In this document: positions 1 to 10,200 of the stretch, piece by piece | How positions within the stretch are numbered: position 1 is the first letter of the stretch | How the letters are laid out: every line of letters starts with the position of its first letter | Assembly: GCA_025963635.1 (NCBI GenBank) | Contig: JAOQAK010000104.1 | Location: 1 to 64,000 of the forward strand | Reading direction: 5' to 3' | Source of the DNA: Ferruginibacter sp. | GTDB taxonomy: Bacteria > Bacteroidota > Bacteroidia > Chitinophagales > Chitinophagaceae | DNA: 64,000 bases | The notes under the pieces: generated by a model | The model's input: only the letters and a program-made list of their open reading frames with translations | The model's database searches: none | Told to the model about the DNA's origin: nothing | Program-made: the position numbers and the translations under genes

Positions 1-578
1 TCCGGCCCCACCCAGTTTACCAGTTCACCCCCAAAAGCGCTCGTGTAGCCGCCCCAGCAGGTATTGGGATTTTTGAGGGATGCATAACTAAAGCCAAAGG
101 ACGTTAATATTTGCGGAAGGGCACTTGTAAAACAAGGCTCTTCCGACGAATAGGTGGTGAATACAGAACCGGGAAAATGGGTTCTCAGTTTTTTAATGCC
201 ATAATAAAACTGGCGGATAATGCTTTCGCCGTTGATATTATACAGGTAGCCCTGCCCGTAAGCAGGGTTTACATATTCAAGCCTTCCGCTGAATGACTGA
301 TCGGAAAAATAATTTTTGAAGATGTGGTAATTGTCCGGCTCATTTACCTGCACCGTGTCCCAGGTTTCGGGTTCAATTTCCAGGTTTATTTTCCAGTTGG
401 GATTTTTGTCTAATGCCTCATTGATAAACCCGGTATATTGTTTTGGATAATGCCCATACACACCTCCGTGATATCCATCGATGAAATAAACATTTTGTGA
501 TAAACAGGGCACTGTATACATAAGAAATGCCAGCAGGATAACCGCCATTTCACTCCCGCTCCGTTTGTACTTCGTCAT
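1..578 (-). CDS. GH38-like secreted glycosidase, C-terminal part outside window
   Basis: The reading frame opens at an ATG at 578-576 and stays open to the left edge, giving about 192 N-terminal residues. After a short basic start there is a hydrophobic stretch ending in a signal-peptidase-like CLSQ|N site, so export is likely. The mature part begins with a YFIDGYHGGVYGHYP-type segment and carries a downstream EIEPETWD motif. These resemble the N-terminal domain of bacterial alpha-mannosidase-like GH38 proteins of the Bacteroidota. The substrate cannot be fixed from this part alone. It starts 21 bp after the stop of the DUF5005-like gene on the same strand, so the two are probably co-transcribed at the distal end of the susCD locus. 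The family call rests on motif resemblance. Confidence 0.6.
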   Translation of the reverse strand, partial: MTKYKRSGSEMAVILLAFLMYTVPCLSQNVYFIDGYHGGVYGHYPKQYTGFINEALDKNPNWKINLEIEPETWDTVQVNEPDNYHIFKNYFSDQSFSGRLEYVNPAYGQGYLYNINGESIIRQFYYGIKKLRTHFPGSVFTTYSSEEPCFTSALPQILTSFGFSYASLKNPNTCWGGYTSAFGGELVNWVGP

Positions 579-599
579 CTATAATTTTATAATAACCAT

Positions 600-1730
600 T
601 TAATTAAATATGCTGCAGGGCACCCTGATTGCTTGTAAGCGATACACTTCGGGATCCATCCTGTTGCTGTTACAATCAGGCACACACGTTCCATAGCCGT
701 TAATGGCATAGGTGACCAGCAATTCATTTTTATTGTTGATGTATTCAGGATGTGCGATCACCGCATAGAAAAAAGGAGAATGCCCCTCCAACCTTTCTTC
801 AATCGCATAGATCATTTTCCGCTCTGTAAAAGGACCATAGAAATTGTGGGCAGTCGCACTATATATCTCCGTTCCCGAATCGCAGTTGATGCTCAGTTGC
901 GAGCTTAGCAGTAGAATTTTATTGTTGATCCTGCTGATATGAAAGGTTCCAGACACGCCGGTTTGCCTGGCAATGATGGTTGCATTCCTTACCATACTTT
1001 TCCATGTGCTGCCATCCCAGAACTGCCATCCCGATAAGGGATTATCTATAGTAAAACGGGCTACATAAAGATCACATTCCATTTTGGAGGGGATATACTT
1101 TTGACCGTATGCGTATACCCATTTGCTTTGTGCATCTTTTATAAATCCCACACCAAAGTTTATTCCCTCAAAATCCGGCAACAGGTTGTATACCTTTGTC
1201 TTTAATCCCTGCAAATTTATTTGAGCCATTAGATCATTGCCGCCTGCAGCAAATCCAAAAGCGCCGGTTCCGCTATTTTTTAGACTATTGCAGTACACAT
1301 ATAGCGTGTTTTTTAGTACGATGCCCGCCCCGGGCCAGATAAAAAAACTATCATTCGGCTGATTTTTCAGAAAACTTTTGAGGCCCTCCACCGTGCCTGT
1401 TAAAGTTGAGGTATGCTTATTGTTCCAGTCGTTTAATGGTTGCAGCAATGCAGTGTTTCTTACCTGGAAGAGGCAGGGAACGGTTGCGGTTGTAGCATTA
1501 TAATCATCTATATGGCTATCTCCCATTAACCACATCACCCTGTTATTAGTAAGCGGCACAGAATAACCGCCGTCGCCCGCGATGCACCCGGTGGTTCGTT
1601 TAAAAAAACCGGTTACAATGGTATCCTTGTAAACCCCAGGTGTTTCATTTCCCTGACTTCGGATAAATGAAACCTTACTTGTTTTTGATAAACAAACCGA
1701 GATTAAAAGGATATAAATAAATAATTTCAT
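600..1730 (-). CDS. Secreted DUF5005/DUF4185-like beta-propeller protein
   Basis: A 376-residue protein with a short N-terminal signal sequence (MKLFIYILLISVCLS). The body contains repeated short hydrophobic strands and motifs such as VMWLMGDSHID, FFIWPGAGIV and YAYGQKYIP. These resemble the five-bladed propeller fold of DUF4185/DUF5005 proteins, which are related to glycosidase propellers and often sit in Bacteroidota polysaccharide loci. No catalytic triad can be assigned with confidence. It lies upstream of the GH38-like gene and about 600 bp downstream of the last susC gene. It is therefore a plausible extracellular glycan-binding or glycan-cleaving accessory of this locus. It could also be an inactive binding protein. 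Confidence 0.55.
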   Translation of the reverse strand: MKLFIYILLISVCLSKTSKVSFIRSQGNETPGVYKDTIVTGFFKRTTGCIAGDGGYSVPLTNNRVMWLMGDSHIDDYNATTATVPCLFQVRNTALLQPLNDWNNKHTSTLTGTVEGLKSFLKNQPNDSFFIWPGAGIVLKNTLYVYCNSLKNSGTGAFGFAAGGNDLMAQINLQGLKTKVYNLLPDFEGINFGVGFIKDAQSKWVYAYGQKYIPSKMECDLYVARFTIDNPLSGWQFWDGSTWKSMVRNATIIARQTGVSGTFHISRINNKILLLSSQLSINCDSGTEIYSATAHNFYGPFTERKMIYAIEERLEGHSPFFYAVIAHPEYINNKNELLVTYAINGYGTCVPDCNSNRMDPEVYRLQAIRVPCSIFN

Positions 1731-1899
1731 GTGGCTACAAATGGATAATTAATGCGAAATCAATGACGTTTAATTAAGCCCATTGAATGACGTTGATAAA
1801 TTCTCAAAGCCTTTAGTAATAGTTGGTCTATTAAATTTGTTGTTTTCGCCTCCCCAGCCGGCGGGGCTGCGTAACCGGAACGCCGCTGCTTTTGCTTCT

Positions 1900-1949
1900 T
1901 TCAAAAAACGTAGAGACGGTATGCATAACGTCTCTACGCATTTTTTGAA
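1900..1949. repeat. Palindromic REP-like element with GTAGAGACG arms
   Basis: A near-perfect 50-bp inverted repeat. The outer arms TTCAAAAAA and TTTTTTGAA flank inner arms CGTAGAGACG and CGTCTCTACG around a central ATGCAT. GTAGAGACG palindromes of this type are known as dispersed intergenic repeats in Bacteroidota and cyanobacteria. The element lies in the 600-bp gap between susC and the DUF5005-like gene. It may act as a hairpin or transcription attenuator, or as a RAYT- or transposase-mobilised repeat. Confidence 0.75.
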
Positions 1950-1966
1950 TACCGACTTCGTCGGTA
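1950..1966. repeat. Small hairpin TACCGAC-TTC-GTCGGTA next to REP-like element
   Basis: A 7-bp perfect inverted repeat with a TTC loop directly abuts the GTAGAGACG palindrome. A third small hairpin, CAGCC/GGCTG, lies at 1855-1869. The clustering suggests one composite palindromic element. Confidence 0.55.
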
Positions 1967-2245
1967 CCGAACCAAAAGAGGCGGCTAACCCGGTTACTGG
2001 TGAAGGAAATCGAACAGTGGCTCCATTTAAATGATCGGATGATGCAGATCGGTAAGCCCTGTTTTCAGAATATCTTATTTAATTTCAGATAAATATTACT
2101 CAACTAAAAAAGTCTCCAAAGCTATTGCCATGAAAAGCTGATTTTGAATGGAGCGTCGCCAATGTCGCTGCCATAAAAAACCGATGCCGGTAAACAATAC
2201 CTGTAAACAACTGGCGAAAAAATTAATAAAGAAAGTTTAAAAGAT

Positions 2246-2275
2246 GAATGGCCAATATATTGCAACCGGCCATTC
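2246..2275 (-). terminator. Hairpin downstream of susC, possible terminator
   Basis: An 8-bp perfect stem, GAATGGCC/GGCCATTC, with a 14-nt loop lies 56 bp after the susC stop at 2332. On the minus strand it is followed by an A/T-rich run (ATCTTTTAAACTTTCTTT). It is a plausible but weak intrinsic terminator, because the T run is interrupted. Confidence 0.45.
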
Positions 2276-2331
2276 ACTTACGATTGATTGCTGCTTACTT
2301 TGAACTAACTATTTATAGATGCTGTTATATT

Positions 2332-5300
2332 TTAAAACCCAACCTGCAATCCAAGATTGATCACCTTTTGGTTGAGGTATGAATCGCCCGCACTGTTAGA
2401 ACTTACTTCCGGATCCTGCTGGTATTTTTTTGTGACATTGCTCCAGGTAGCCATATTGTAAGCACTCAGGTACAAGCGGGCATTGTTAATCTTAAAGGGC
2501 AAAACTTTTGAGGACAACTGGTAGCTTAACTCAACTGTTTTTAACCGGATATAATGCGCATCGATCAACCAGAAATCCGACATGTATGCAGAAGGACTAT
2601 TTACAGTGGTAGGATTGGTTGTTAACCGCGGAAACTGTGCCGTAGCAGCGGTTGCGTCCGTCCAGCGTTGCTGATGTAGTGGTTGAAACTGGCTTTGGAA
2701 TGGTTCGATTGCATTTCCTTTCAATCCGAGGCTATATCCAAAAGCTCCCTGGAACATCACACTCAAATCAAAGCCCAGGTAAGTTATTTTTAGTGGAGCT
2801 CCAATGGTTGTATTTGGAAGATTGGGCCTGCCGATCGGGGTGATATCGCTTTGATCGATTACGCCATCTGCATTGATGTCTCTATACTTGATATCACCTG
2901 CGTGGATGGTACCCAGGGGTTTGGCTACTGCTATATCTGCCACTTCTTTTTCGGTGTAGAATCCAACAAAATTATATCCAAAAGGCTGATCAATCGGCAA
3001 ACCTGTTTTGCTGAGCCATGGATAGCGTTGCTGGGCTTCTGCCTGGTAAATAATTTTGTTGCGGGCAATTGAAAAAACAAGGCCCATGCTGTATTGCACT
3101 TTACCCACTTTATCCTGGTAGCTTATTTGGCCGTCGAAGCCCCTGTTGATGGTAATGGCTACGTTGCTGGGTGAAACACCGATGCCCAGGATTTGAGGAA
3201 TGTCTTGCCTGGTCACTAACTGATCATACCGGCGGTCGTGGAAATAATCTATACTGACCGAAATTTTATCGTGCCATAAATTCATATCAAGTCCTGCGTC
3301 GAACTTCTTCGCTTTCTCCCAGGTAACGTCTCTGTTACCCAATGATCCTTCATAGACTGTGCCAACGGGCTGGTTATTTTGTCCGAAGTTATAACCACCA
3401 CCCAGTACATACACCTGGTTGTACAGGTACTGGTCGCCGGGTGCCACATCGGAGCCTACAATACCGTAGGAACTTCTTAATTTAAACAGGCTAAATACGG
3501 GAAGATGATTACTGAAGAACTTTTCTTTAGCAAGGTTCCAGCCAATGCCTATTGCTGGAAAAAGTCCATTTCTTTTGCTTGCCTGAAAGCGATCTGATCC
3601 GTTATAGGCGGCATTGATATCAAACAGGTATTTCTGTTTATAATCGTACCCAACTTTTAAAGAATAACCACGGAACTTTTGCGGCACCTGCGCCTGGGTG
3701 GATCCGAAAATGCCGGCCTCATAATCTACCCGGTAGCTTTGCTGGTTAAATAAAAGCAGGGAGCTAAAATGGTGCGATCCAAATGTTCTGTCATAGTTTA
3801 AATACACCTGTGCATTGATCCTTTGATTGCTGATGTCCGTATTTCCGATCGTGCGGTATTCTGTCATGGTGTACCCACCGGAATTTACGCCGGTATTCAA
3901 ACTATAGCTTTTGGAAAGAGGATCGTATAAATAAGAAGGCGGCGTACCGCGAAAAAGATTGAGCGTATTTTGTTCCACACCCGCATAAGCAACCCGGCCT
4001 ATGAGTGAAAGCCCCTGGGTGAGGTCATCCAGTTTTTCAGTAAATCCAAACAGTACATTGAAGTCTGTTCTTCGCTGGCGTGAATAACCTTTTGTTTGTA
4101 AAATTGCATTGATGGTTGGCCGCTGGGCCCTGGTATCCGAATAATATGCATAGCTGCCATCCGGATTTAAGAAGGGAGCAGAGTAAGGATGCACTTCTGC
4201 AAAATTAAATAAGCTTCCAATCACATTTTGGCCATAGGGCTGGTTGATATCACCAAAGCGGCTCGTTACATCCAACCTGAGGGCAAAATTTTTGGTAGCC
4301 TGTATATCGAGGTTTGAACGAATATTGTAACGCTTGTAAAAGTAGTTGCTGTTCACACCATCCGAGTTTGTAGAGAAATCGCGGATACCACCATTTTGCG
4401 TAAATGCACCTGCCGAAATAAAATATTTTACTGTTTGGGTACCTCCCGAAATATCCAGGTTGGTATTGGCCTGAAGGGAATAAGGTTTATTGATTTGCTC
4501 GTACCAGTTTACATTCGGGTGACCATATGGATCCTTACCATTCTTAAAAAGATCAAGATCATTTTGGTTAAATAGAGGTGTTAATCCGTCGTTGACATTT
4601 GCTTCATTTACCAATACAGCAGTATTATAAGCATCCAGAAATTTCGGCGTACGTACCGGTGTTTGCAAGCCAGCTTCAGCACGTAAATTAAATTTTGGCC
4701 TTCCGCCTGTGCCTCTTCTTGTGGTAACCACCAATACACCATTTGCTCCTTTGATACCAAAGATGGCGGTGGTAGATGCATCTTTTAAAATAGAAATATT
4801 TTCAATTTCATTTACGTTGATCTGTGCCAGTTGTTCATAAGTATATTCAATATCATCTACAATAATCAGCGGCTTATTGCCTGCAGCATTCAGCGAACTC
4901 ACACCACGAATAAAATAATCCGATGCATCCTTTCCCGGCTGCCCTGAGCGTTGCTGAGCAAAAAAACCCGGCATCTTTCCAACAAGTGCATTTTGTACAT
5001 TCGATGCAGGTACATACCTGATATCAGCACCTTTTACGGAACTTACCGCGCCTGTGTTGGTGATGCGTTTTTTCTTACCGTATCCAACAATTACCACTTC
5101 ATCCATGCTGGACGTGGAAGTACGCATATTGACTTCAATACGGTTTTCATTTTTTACATTTATTTCCTGCTTCTGGTAATTTACAACCGAAACAATGATG
5201 ATCCCTGATGTGCCTTTCAATGAGATCGAAAACTTACCCGTTGACGATGAAATCGTTTCATTTCCTACGACACCTTTTTCTACAATCGTGGCTGCTTCAA

Positions 5301-5409
5301 TCGGCCCGGAAGGATCTTTAACAACTCCTGTAACCACTTTTCGCTGCGCCTGCAATCCGCCCGGCAAAAAGGTTGCGATGAAACAAAAAAGGACAAATAT
5401 TTTTTTCAT
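2332..5409 (-). CDS. SusC/RagA-type TonB-linked outer membrane protein (second susC of locus)
   Basis: A TonB-dependent transporter of about 1025 residues that should move oligosaccharides across the outer membrane with a SusD lipoprotein lid. The N-terminus has a signal peptide ending GGLQAQ. A carboxypeptidase-regulatory-like domain follows (VTGVVKDPSGPIEAATI, residues ~25-100), then a plug with the SusC hallmarks FIRGVSSLN, PLIIVDD and SILKDASTTAIFGIKGANGVLVVTTRRG. The rest is the beta-barrel, ending in hydrophobic VINLGLQVGF. I start it at the ATG at 5409-5407; the codon two positions upstream is a TTG. It follows the susD gene at 5464-7206 by 54 bp and is the last gene of the core operon. 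Confidence 0.95.
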   Translation of the reverse strand: MKKIFVLFCFIATFLPGGLQAQRKVVTGVVKDPSGPIEAATIVEKGVVGNETISSSTGKFSISLKGTSGIIIVSVVNYQKQEINVKNENRIEVNMRTSTSSMDEVVIVGYGKKKRITNTGAVSSVKGADIRYVPASNVQNALVGKMPGFFAQQRSGQPGKDASDYFIRGVSSLNAAGNKPLIIVDDIEYTYEQLAQINVNEIENISILKDASTTAIFGIKGANGVLVVTTRRGTGGRPKFNLRAEAGLQTPVRTPKFLDAYNTAVLVNEANVNDGLTPLFNQNDLDLFKNGKDPYGHPNVNWYEQINKPYSLQANTNLDISGGTQTVKYFISAGAFTQNGGIRDFSTNSDGVNSNYFYKRYNIRSNLDIQATKNFALRLDVTSRFGDINQPYGQNVIGSLFNFAEVHPYSAPFLNPDGSYAYYSDTRAQRPTINAILQTKGYSRQRRTDFNVLFGFTEKLDDLTQGLSLIGRVAYAGVEQNTLNLFRGTPPSYLYDPLSKSYSLNTGVNSGGYTMTEYRTIGNTDISNQRINAQVYLNYDRTFGSHHFSSLLLFNQQSYRVDYEAGIFGSTQAQVPQKFRGYSLKVGYDYKQKYLFDINAAYNGSDRFQASKRNGLFPAIGIGWNLAKEKFFSNHLPVFSLFKLRSSYGIVGSDVAPGDQYLYNQVYVLGGGYNFGQNNQPVGTVYEGSLGNRDVTWEKAKKFDAGLDMNLWHDKISVSIDYFHDRRYDQLVTRQDIPQILGIGVSPSNVAITINRGFDGQISYQDKVGKVQYSMGLVFSIARNKIIYQAEAQQRYPWLSKTGLPIDQPFGYNFVGFYTEKEVADIAVAKPLGTIHAGDIKYRDINADGVIDQSDITPIGRPNLPNTTIGAPLKITYLGFDLSVMFQGAFGYSLGLKGNAIEPFQSQFQPLHQQRWTDATAATAQFPRLTTNPTTVNSPSAYMSDFWLIDAHYIRLKTVELSYQLSSKVLPFKINNARLYLSAYNMATWSNVTKKYQQDPEVSSNSAGDSYLNQKVINLGLQVGF

Positions 5410-5463
5410 GACCAAAAAGTTAACTGGTAAAAATTAGGTTGAATAATGATTGAATGCATTGAA

Positions 5464-7206
5464 TTACCATTGAGGATTTTGAACCATTTGTGAATTTTTA
5501 ATCACTTCGTTATATGGTATCGGGTAAAAGTACATTTGCGGATTCCGGAACACGGGAGTTAATACATTCACGGGGTTATAATTGATCTGGCCGCCGCTTG
5601 ATTTTTGAATCGTAAGACCTTTTAGCGGTTTTGCAAAGACATCGCCGGCTATCTTCGACCTGCGGATGTCAAAGAAACGGTGTTCCTCAAAAGCAAGTTC
5701 CACATGCCTTTCATTTTGTATTATTTTACGCATTTCATCTTTAGTAAGGCCGGCCGCAACACCATAATTATTGTTTGCCCCGGCGATAATGCCCGCCCTT
5801 TTTCTGAGATCATAAATTACCTGGTAAACGCCGGTCGACGGCCCGCTGAATTCATTCAATGCTTCCGCATAATTCAACAACACTTCTGCATACCGGAAGT
5901 AGATAAAATCATGCACTGTATTGGAATACACCGGGCTGCCATTTACTGCTTCAAAATTCCCCATGAACTTACGCATGTAGTAACTGGTTTTGGTTTGCTG
6001 CAACGTACCACCAGGTTTATCCTGGCCACCTTCAAAGGTTTCCACTGCCCGGTTGAGCCACATTGCTCCATTGTAAAAAATGGTATTTGCCAATCTTGGA
6101 TCACGGTGACTATATAGGTCATTCGGGTTGTAATTAGAAGAAATATCTGTAATGGTTTTTCCTTGATCGGTTGTAAAAGCATCCACCAGGTTTTGTGTTG
6201 GACTTGTGAGGCCGTTGGCGCCGGCAGAGGAAAAGCCAACTGGTCCATTATTGGTTTCAACAGAAGTATTGGTTCCGTTCTGGCGCCAGAAGATGGTCTC
6301 AGTATTGGTACCTACCGGTTTTGCTTGTGTAATGAATACGCTCGTAAACGAAGGCATCAGGTTGTAGGCGCCCAAATCTATCAACTCTTTAGCCGCATCA
6401 GCCGCTAACTTCCAGCGGTTGTTGTCTGCAGACAGGTAGCCGGTAAGGGGATTAGCGGGATCAATATTTCCGCCATTGTACAAAGGACTTGCAGCATATA
6501 GCAGCACCTTTGCTTTCAATGCCATTGCAGCACCTTTCGTTATTCTTCCATAGGTTGTAGCGTTTACCATGTCGGCTGTGCGTAAGCTGTCTTTGATATC
6601 ATTGCATTCATTTACGATGAAGGTTACACAGTCTGCAAATGAACTCCTTGGTAACTGGATGTTATCGTTAAGGCCACGAATCGTATCGCCCAACAATGGT
6701 ACGCCCCCGTATCGTTTGATCAATTCAAAATACAGGAAGGCTCTCAAAAATCTTGCTTCAGAGCGGTATGCGGCTCTGGCAGATTTACCGTTCGGCAATA
6801 ATTCTTTCATGGGCACCCGATTAATATTGACCGAAAAAACGGTAGCGTCTCTAATGGCGGTATAATATTTGGACCATACATTGTCTCCATTCGTAGCAAC
6901 TGAAGTATAAGCACCGGTAACAATTTTTTGCACCTCCGGAATTCCCGACTGGGAAGATATTGCGTCATCAGAAGCCGCATCGAGGTAGCTGTTACCAATG
7001 CGGTTATGATTATTCGGTAACGCTTCTGTGTAAGTGGTCAACAGATATCTCATGGCATACACACCGGCAGAATCATGCGGATCAAAAGCGATCTCCGGCG
7101 ATATTTGTTGCCCCAGCGGCTCGCTTTCGTATGCCTTTTTGCAAGATGATAAACCAGCTACAGAAAGGGTAATAGCGGCTACCAGTATTCGAAAATAAGT
7201 TGTCAT
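5464..7206 (-). CDS. SusD/RagB-type outer membrane nutrient-binding lipoprotein
   Basis: A 580-residue surface lipoprotein. The signal sequence ends in a lipobox (VAGLSSCKK). Further on are the usual helical TPR-like repeats and SusD signatures: EARFLRAFLYFELIKRYGGVPL, then YFRYAEVLLNYAEALNE, RKRAG and ERHVELAFEEHRFFDIRR. The function is capture of glycan at the cell surface and closing over a SusC barrel. It sits 24 bp downstream of the susC at 7230-10394 and upstream of the susC at 2332-5409, so its true partner is ambiguous from order alone. Confidence 0.95.
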   Translation of the reverse strand: MTTYFRILVAAITLSVAGLSSCKKAYESEPLGQQISPEIAFDPHDSAGVYAMRYLLTTYTEALPNNHNRIGNSYLDAASDDAISSQSGIPEVQKIVTGAYTSVATNGDNVWSKYYTAIRDATVFSVNINRVPMKELLPNGKSARAAYRSEARFLRAFLYFELIKRYGGVPLLGDTIRGLNDNIQLPRSSFADCVTFIVNECNDIKDSLRTADMVNATTYGRITKGAAMALKAKVLLYAASPLYNGGNIDPANPLTGYLSADNNRWKLAADAAKELIDLGAYNLMPSFTSVFITQAKPVGTNTETIFWRQNGTNTSVETNNGPVGFSSAGANGLTSPTQNLVDAFTTDQGKTITDISSNYNPNDLYSHRDPRLANTIFYNGAMWLNRAVETFEGGQDKPGGTLQQTKTSYYMRKFMGNFEAVNGSPVYSNTVHDFIYFRYAEVLLNYAEALNEFSGPSTGVYQVIYDLRKRAGIIAGANNNYGVAAGLTKDEMRKIIQNERHVELAFEEHRFFDIRRSKIAGDVFAKPLKGLTIQKSSGGQINYNPVNVLTPVFRNPQMYFYPIPYNEVIKNSQMVQNPQW

Positions 7207-7229
7207 GTTTTTATTTTTACTTTAGCTAA

Positions 7230-10200
7230 CTATAATTTGATGTTGATACCGGCATTGATTACACGCTGTATCGGGTAATTCGGCAACAGTACTTCGGGGT
7301 CGCCCAGGTCATATGCCGACCAGGTAAGCAGGTTCTGTCCGTTGACAAAAAACTTTATGCCTGCCACTTTGTATTTCTTAATCCAGTTATAAGGAAGATT
7401 GTATTCTACATTCACATTCTTTAACCGGAAGTAGTTACCATCTTTAAGAAAGTAGGAGTTGGAAGTAAACATCGGGTTATAATTATACCCGCTTCCCCCG
7501 GCCGTTAATCTTGGATAATTTGCAATCGCGGCATTTTCAGGTATCCATCTTCCAAGGCTTTGTTCGTATGCCTGTGAAAACCCATTGTTCTGCCCCTGGA
7601 AGCCCGCATCCAGGTAGCCGTTGTTTACATACATTTCCCTGTTTTGAACCCCCTGCAATAACCCGCTTACAGCAAAACCCTTGTAACTGAAGCCAACAGT
7701 AAGCCCATAATAGATGATGGGTTTTTCTTTGCCTACCGGCGATATATCTAACTGATCAATGACTCCGTCTGCATTCAGGTCTTTGTATTTAAAATCACCC
7801 ACATGCGGCGTATACCCAACGATGGTTGCTGCGCCATTTACTTCCGCAGCTGTCTGGAAAAACCCATCGGCAATTAATCCGTAGCGTTGACCAACAGGAT
7901 GACCGGTTTGCTTATTCCATTCGTATTTTTGAAATTGCTCATCCATAAAAACAACTTCCGATGCCTGGAACGCGGCGTTCGCTGTAATAAAATAGTTTAG
8001 ATTTTTATAGTTATTTTGGTAGGTGGCAGTCAACTCCGTTCCCTTGTAAACATCGATGGCAATATTCTCTGCGGGATAGCCCTGCCCGATCAGTTCAATG
8101 GATCTGCCACGCTTTTGCAGTACATCAAAATATCTTTCGTGGTAATAATCTGCTGTAAACTGCAGGTGATCGCTGAATAAAGAAATATCCAGGCCGACAT
8201 CCAGTTTGTTGGCTTTTTCCCATGTGGCATTTACATTGCGTAATACCTGGCTGCCGGGCGTACCATTTTCTGATAACCCTCCTGAGTTGGGATAAGCACT
8301 TCCCATGCCGTAAGTACCGGCCACTCCCTGGTAATAATCCCTGTAAACAAAATACCCGTAGTTATCAATATTGGCATTGCCTGTTCTGCCGTAGGTTGCC
8401 CTTAGCTTCAACAGGTTAATCCATTTGGCATTTTCGCTGATGAAATATTCTTTGGCAATGTTCCACCCGAGGCCGCCTGCATAAAACAAACCAAACTGGC
8501 TGCCTGGCTTGTACCGGTCGTATCCACTGTAATTCAATGCTCCTTCTGCAAAATATTTACCATTGTAATCATAGCTTAATTTTCCTGCATAGTTGGTTAA
8601 AGCAGAAGGGATATCATAGTTGAGTAAAGTAGTTTTTTTATCATAGAGCAACATGGTGCTAAAATTATGATTGCCTATTTTTTTATCGTACCCAAGAGAT
8701 ACCTGGGCAAATACATACCTGGCCCAGGAGGTGGAAGTAAAGGTATTTACCTGGTTGACGATGTTACCAAAACGGTTGTATGTAGAATCTCCTGTTGCAG
8801 AAACGGCCAGGTTATATACGGGAGCCTGCTTGCTGCGATTGATGAGTGATGCATTTTGTACAGAAACATTTCCTTTGGCTTTAACCCATAGGCCCTTCAC
8901 CCAGTTATCGAAACGGTAAGTTAGATCCAGGTTGGCCATTACATCCTTTGCATTGTCGTTCATGTACCCTGAATTTTGCACCATGGACAACAAGTTTGTT
9001 TTGTAGTTGGCATTGCCTCCATAGGATCCATCGGGGTTAAAAACTGCATAGGCATTATTGGGAGTGCTTAGCAAATTACTTAGTATAGCGGCTGAACCTG
9101 CACCTGGCTGATTGCCTTGTTGCAGCCGGCCAAATAATTGCAGGCCGATATTGAAGTTCTTATTTACATCTATCTCCACTTTTGAATTAATGAGATAACG
9201 TTTTAACTGGTTATTGGTATTGTAGGTGTTGGCTGCATCTGTTTTAAAAAGGCCATCCTGGCTGAGGTAACTGAGCGATATTATGTAGCGGGCCATACTG
9301 CCTCCGCCATTCACATTAAGGTTATACCTCGACAACAATGGATTTTTATTGATGACCGTATTATACCAGTTAACATCGGGGTGCCCAATGGGATCTGTTC
9401 CGTTCCTGTAGGCATTAAAATCTGCTGCGGTATAGGCGGCATTTCTTCCATCATTTAACAGCGCTTCGTTTAACAGGTAGGCGTATTTATAGGCTGGCAA
9501 AGGCGTTGGCAGCCCCAGTGAAGACTGTGTACCAGTTTCAGCAGTAAAGGAAAGATGCGGAGCACCTTGCTGAGGGATTTTAGTAGTTACCAGCAATGCG
9601 CCTCTTGAACTGTTTTGACCCAATAAAATGGTAGATAAGGCATCTTTTAAAATAGAAACAGATTCAATACTTTCAGGATCGAGGGAATAAATTTCCCGCT
9701 GCACTCCATCCACGATCGTTATTGGCGACTGTCCCAAACTGGCCCCATGCCCTCTTAGCTGGATATTGAATTCTGTGTTATCACTCGGCCCGGTACCACT
9801 GTTGTTTTTTGGAATATTGCCCACAAAAATATCCACGTCCGTTAATGAGCTGCTCTTCGGCGTATAAAAGCCGCTGGTTTGATTTACACTGAGCCCTGCA
9901 AGGCGGCCAGGCAAAGCATATGCGTACAAAGTTGCAGGCGTTGTACTTAACTGGTTGCTGTAAATCGTTGCAACAGAACCCAATAATTTATCAGCTGTTG
10001 TACTACCATATAACAGGTTCACCTTCTCCTGGGTTACAACCCCGCTATCAGCTACTACCGGGGAATGCAAATAAGCCGGTGACAATTTTATTGATAAGAT
10101 TTTATTATTTTTTATTTTGCTTTCAACGACGTCGAACCCCGGATGATTATAGACCAGGGTGCTTAAAATCGGTGCGGATATTTCATACGTTCCTGCTTCG

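Noticed and set aside
1783..2034. 83-codon plus-strand frame in the susC-downstream gap
   Set aside because: It runs through the palindromic repeats, whose GC-rich arms keep the frame open. No protein family features.
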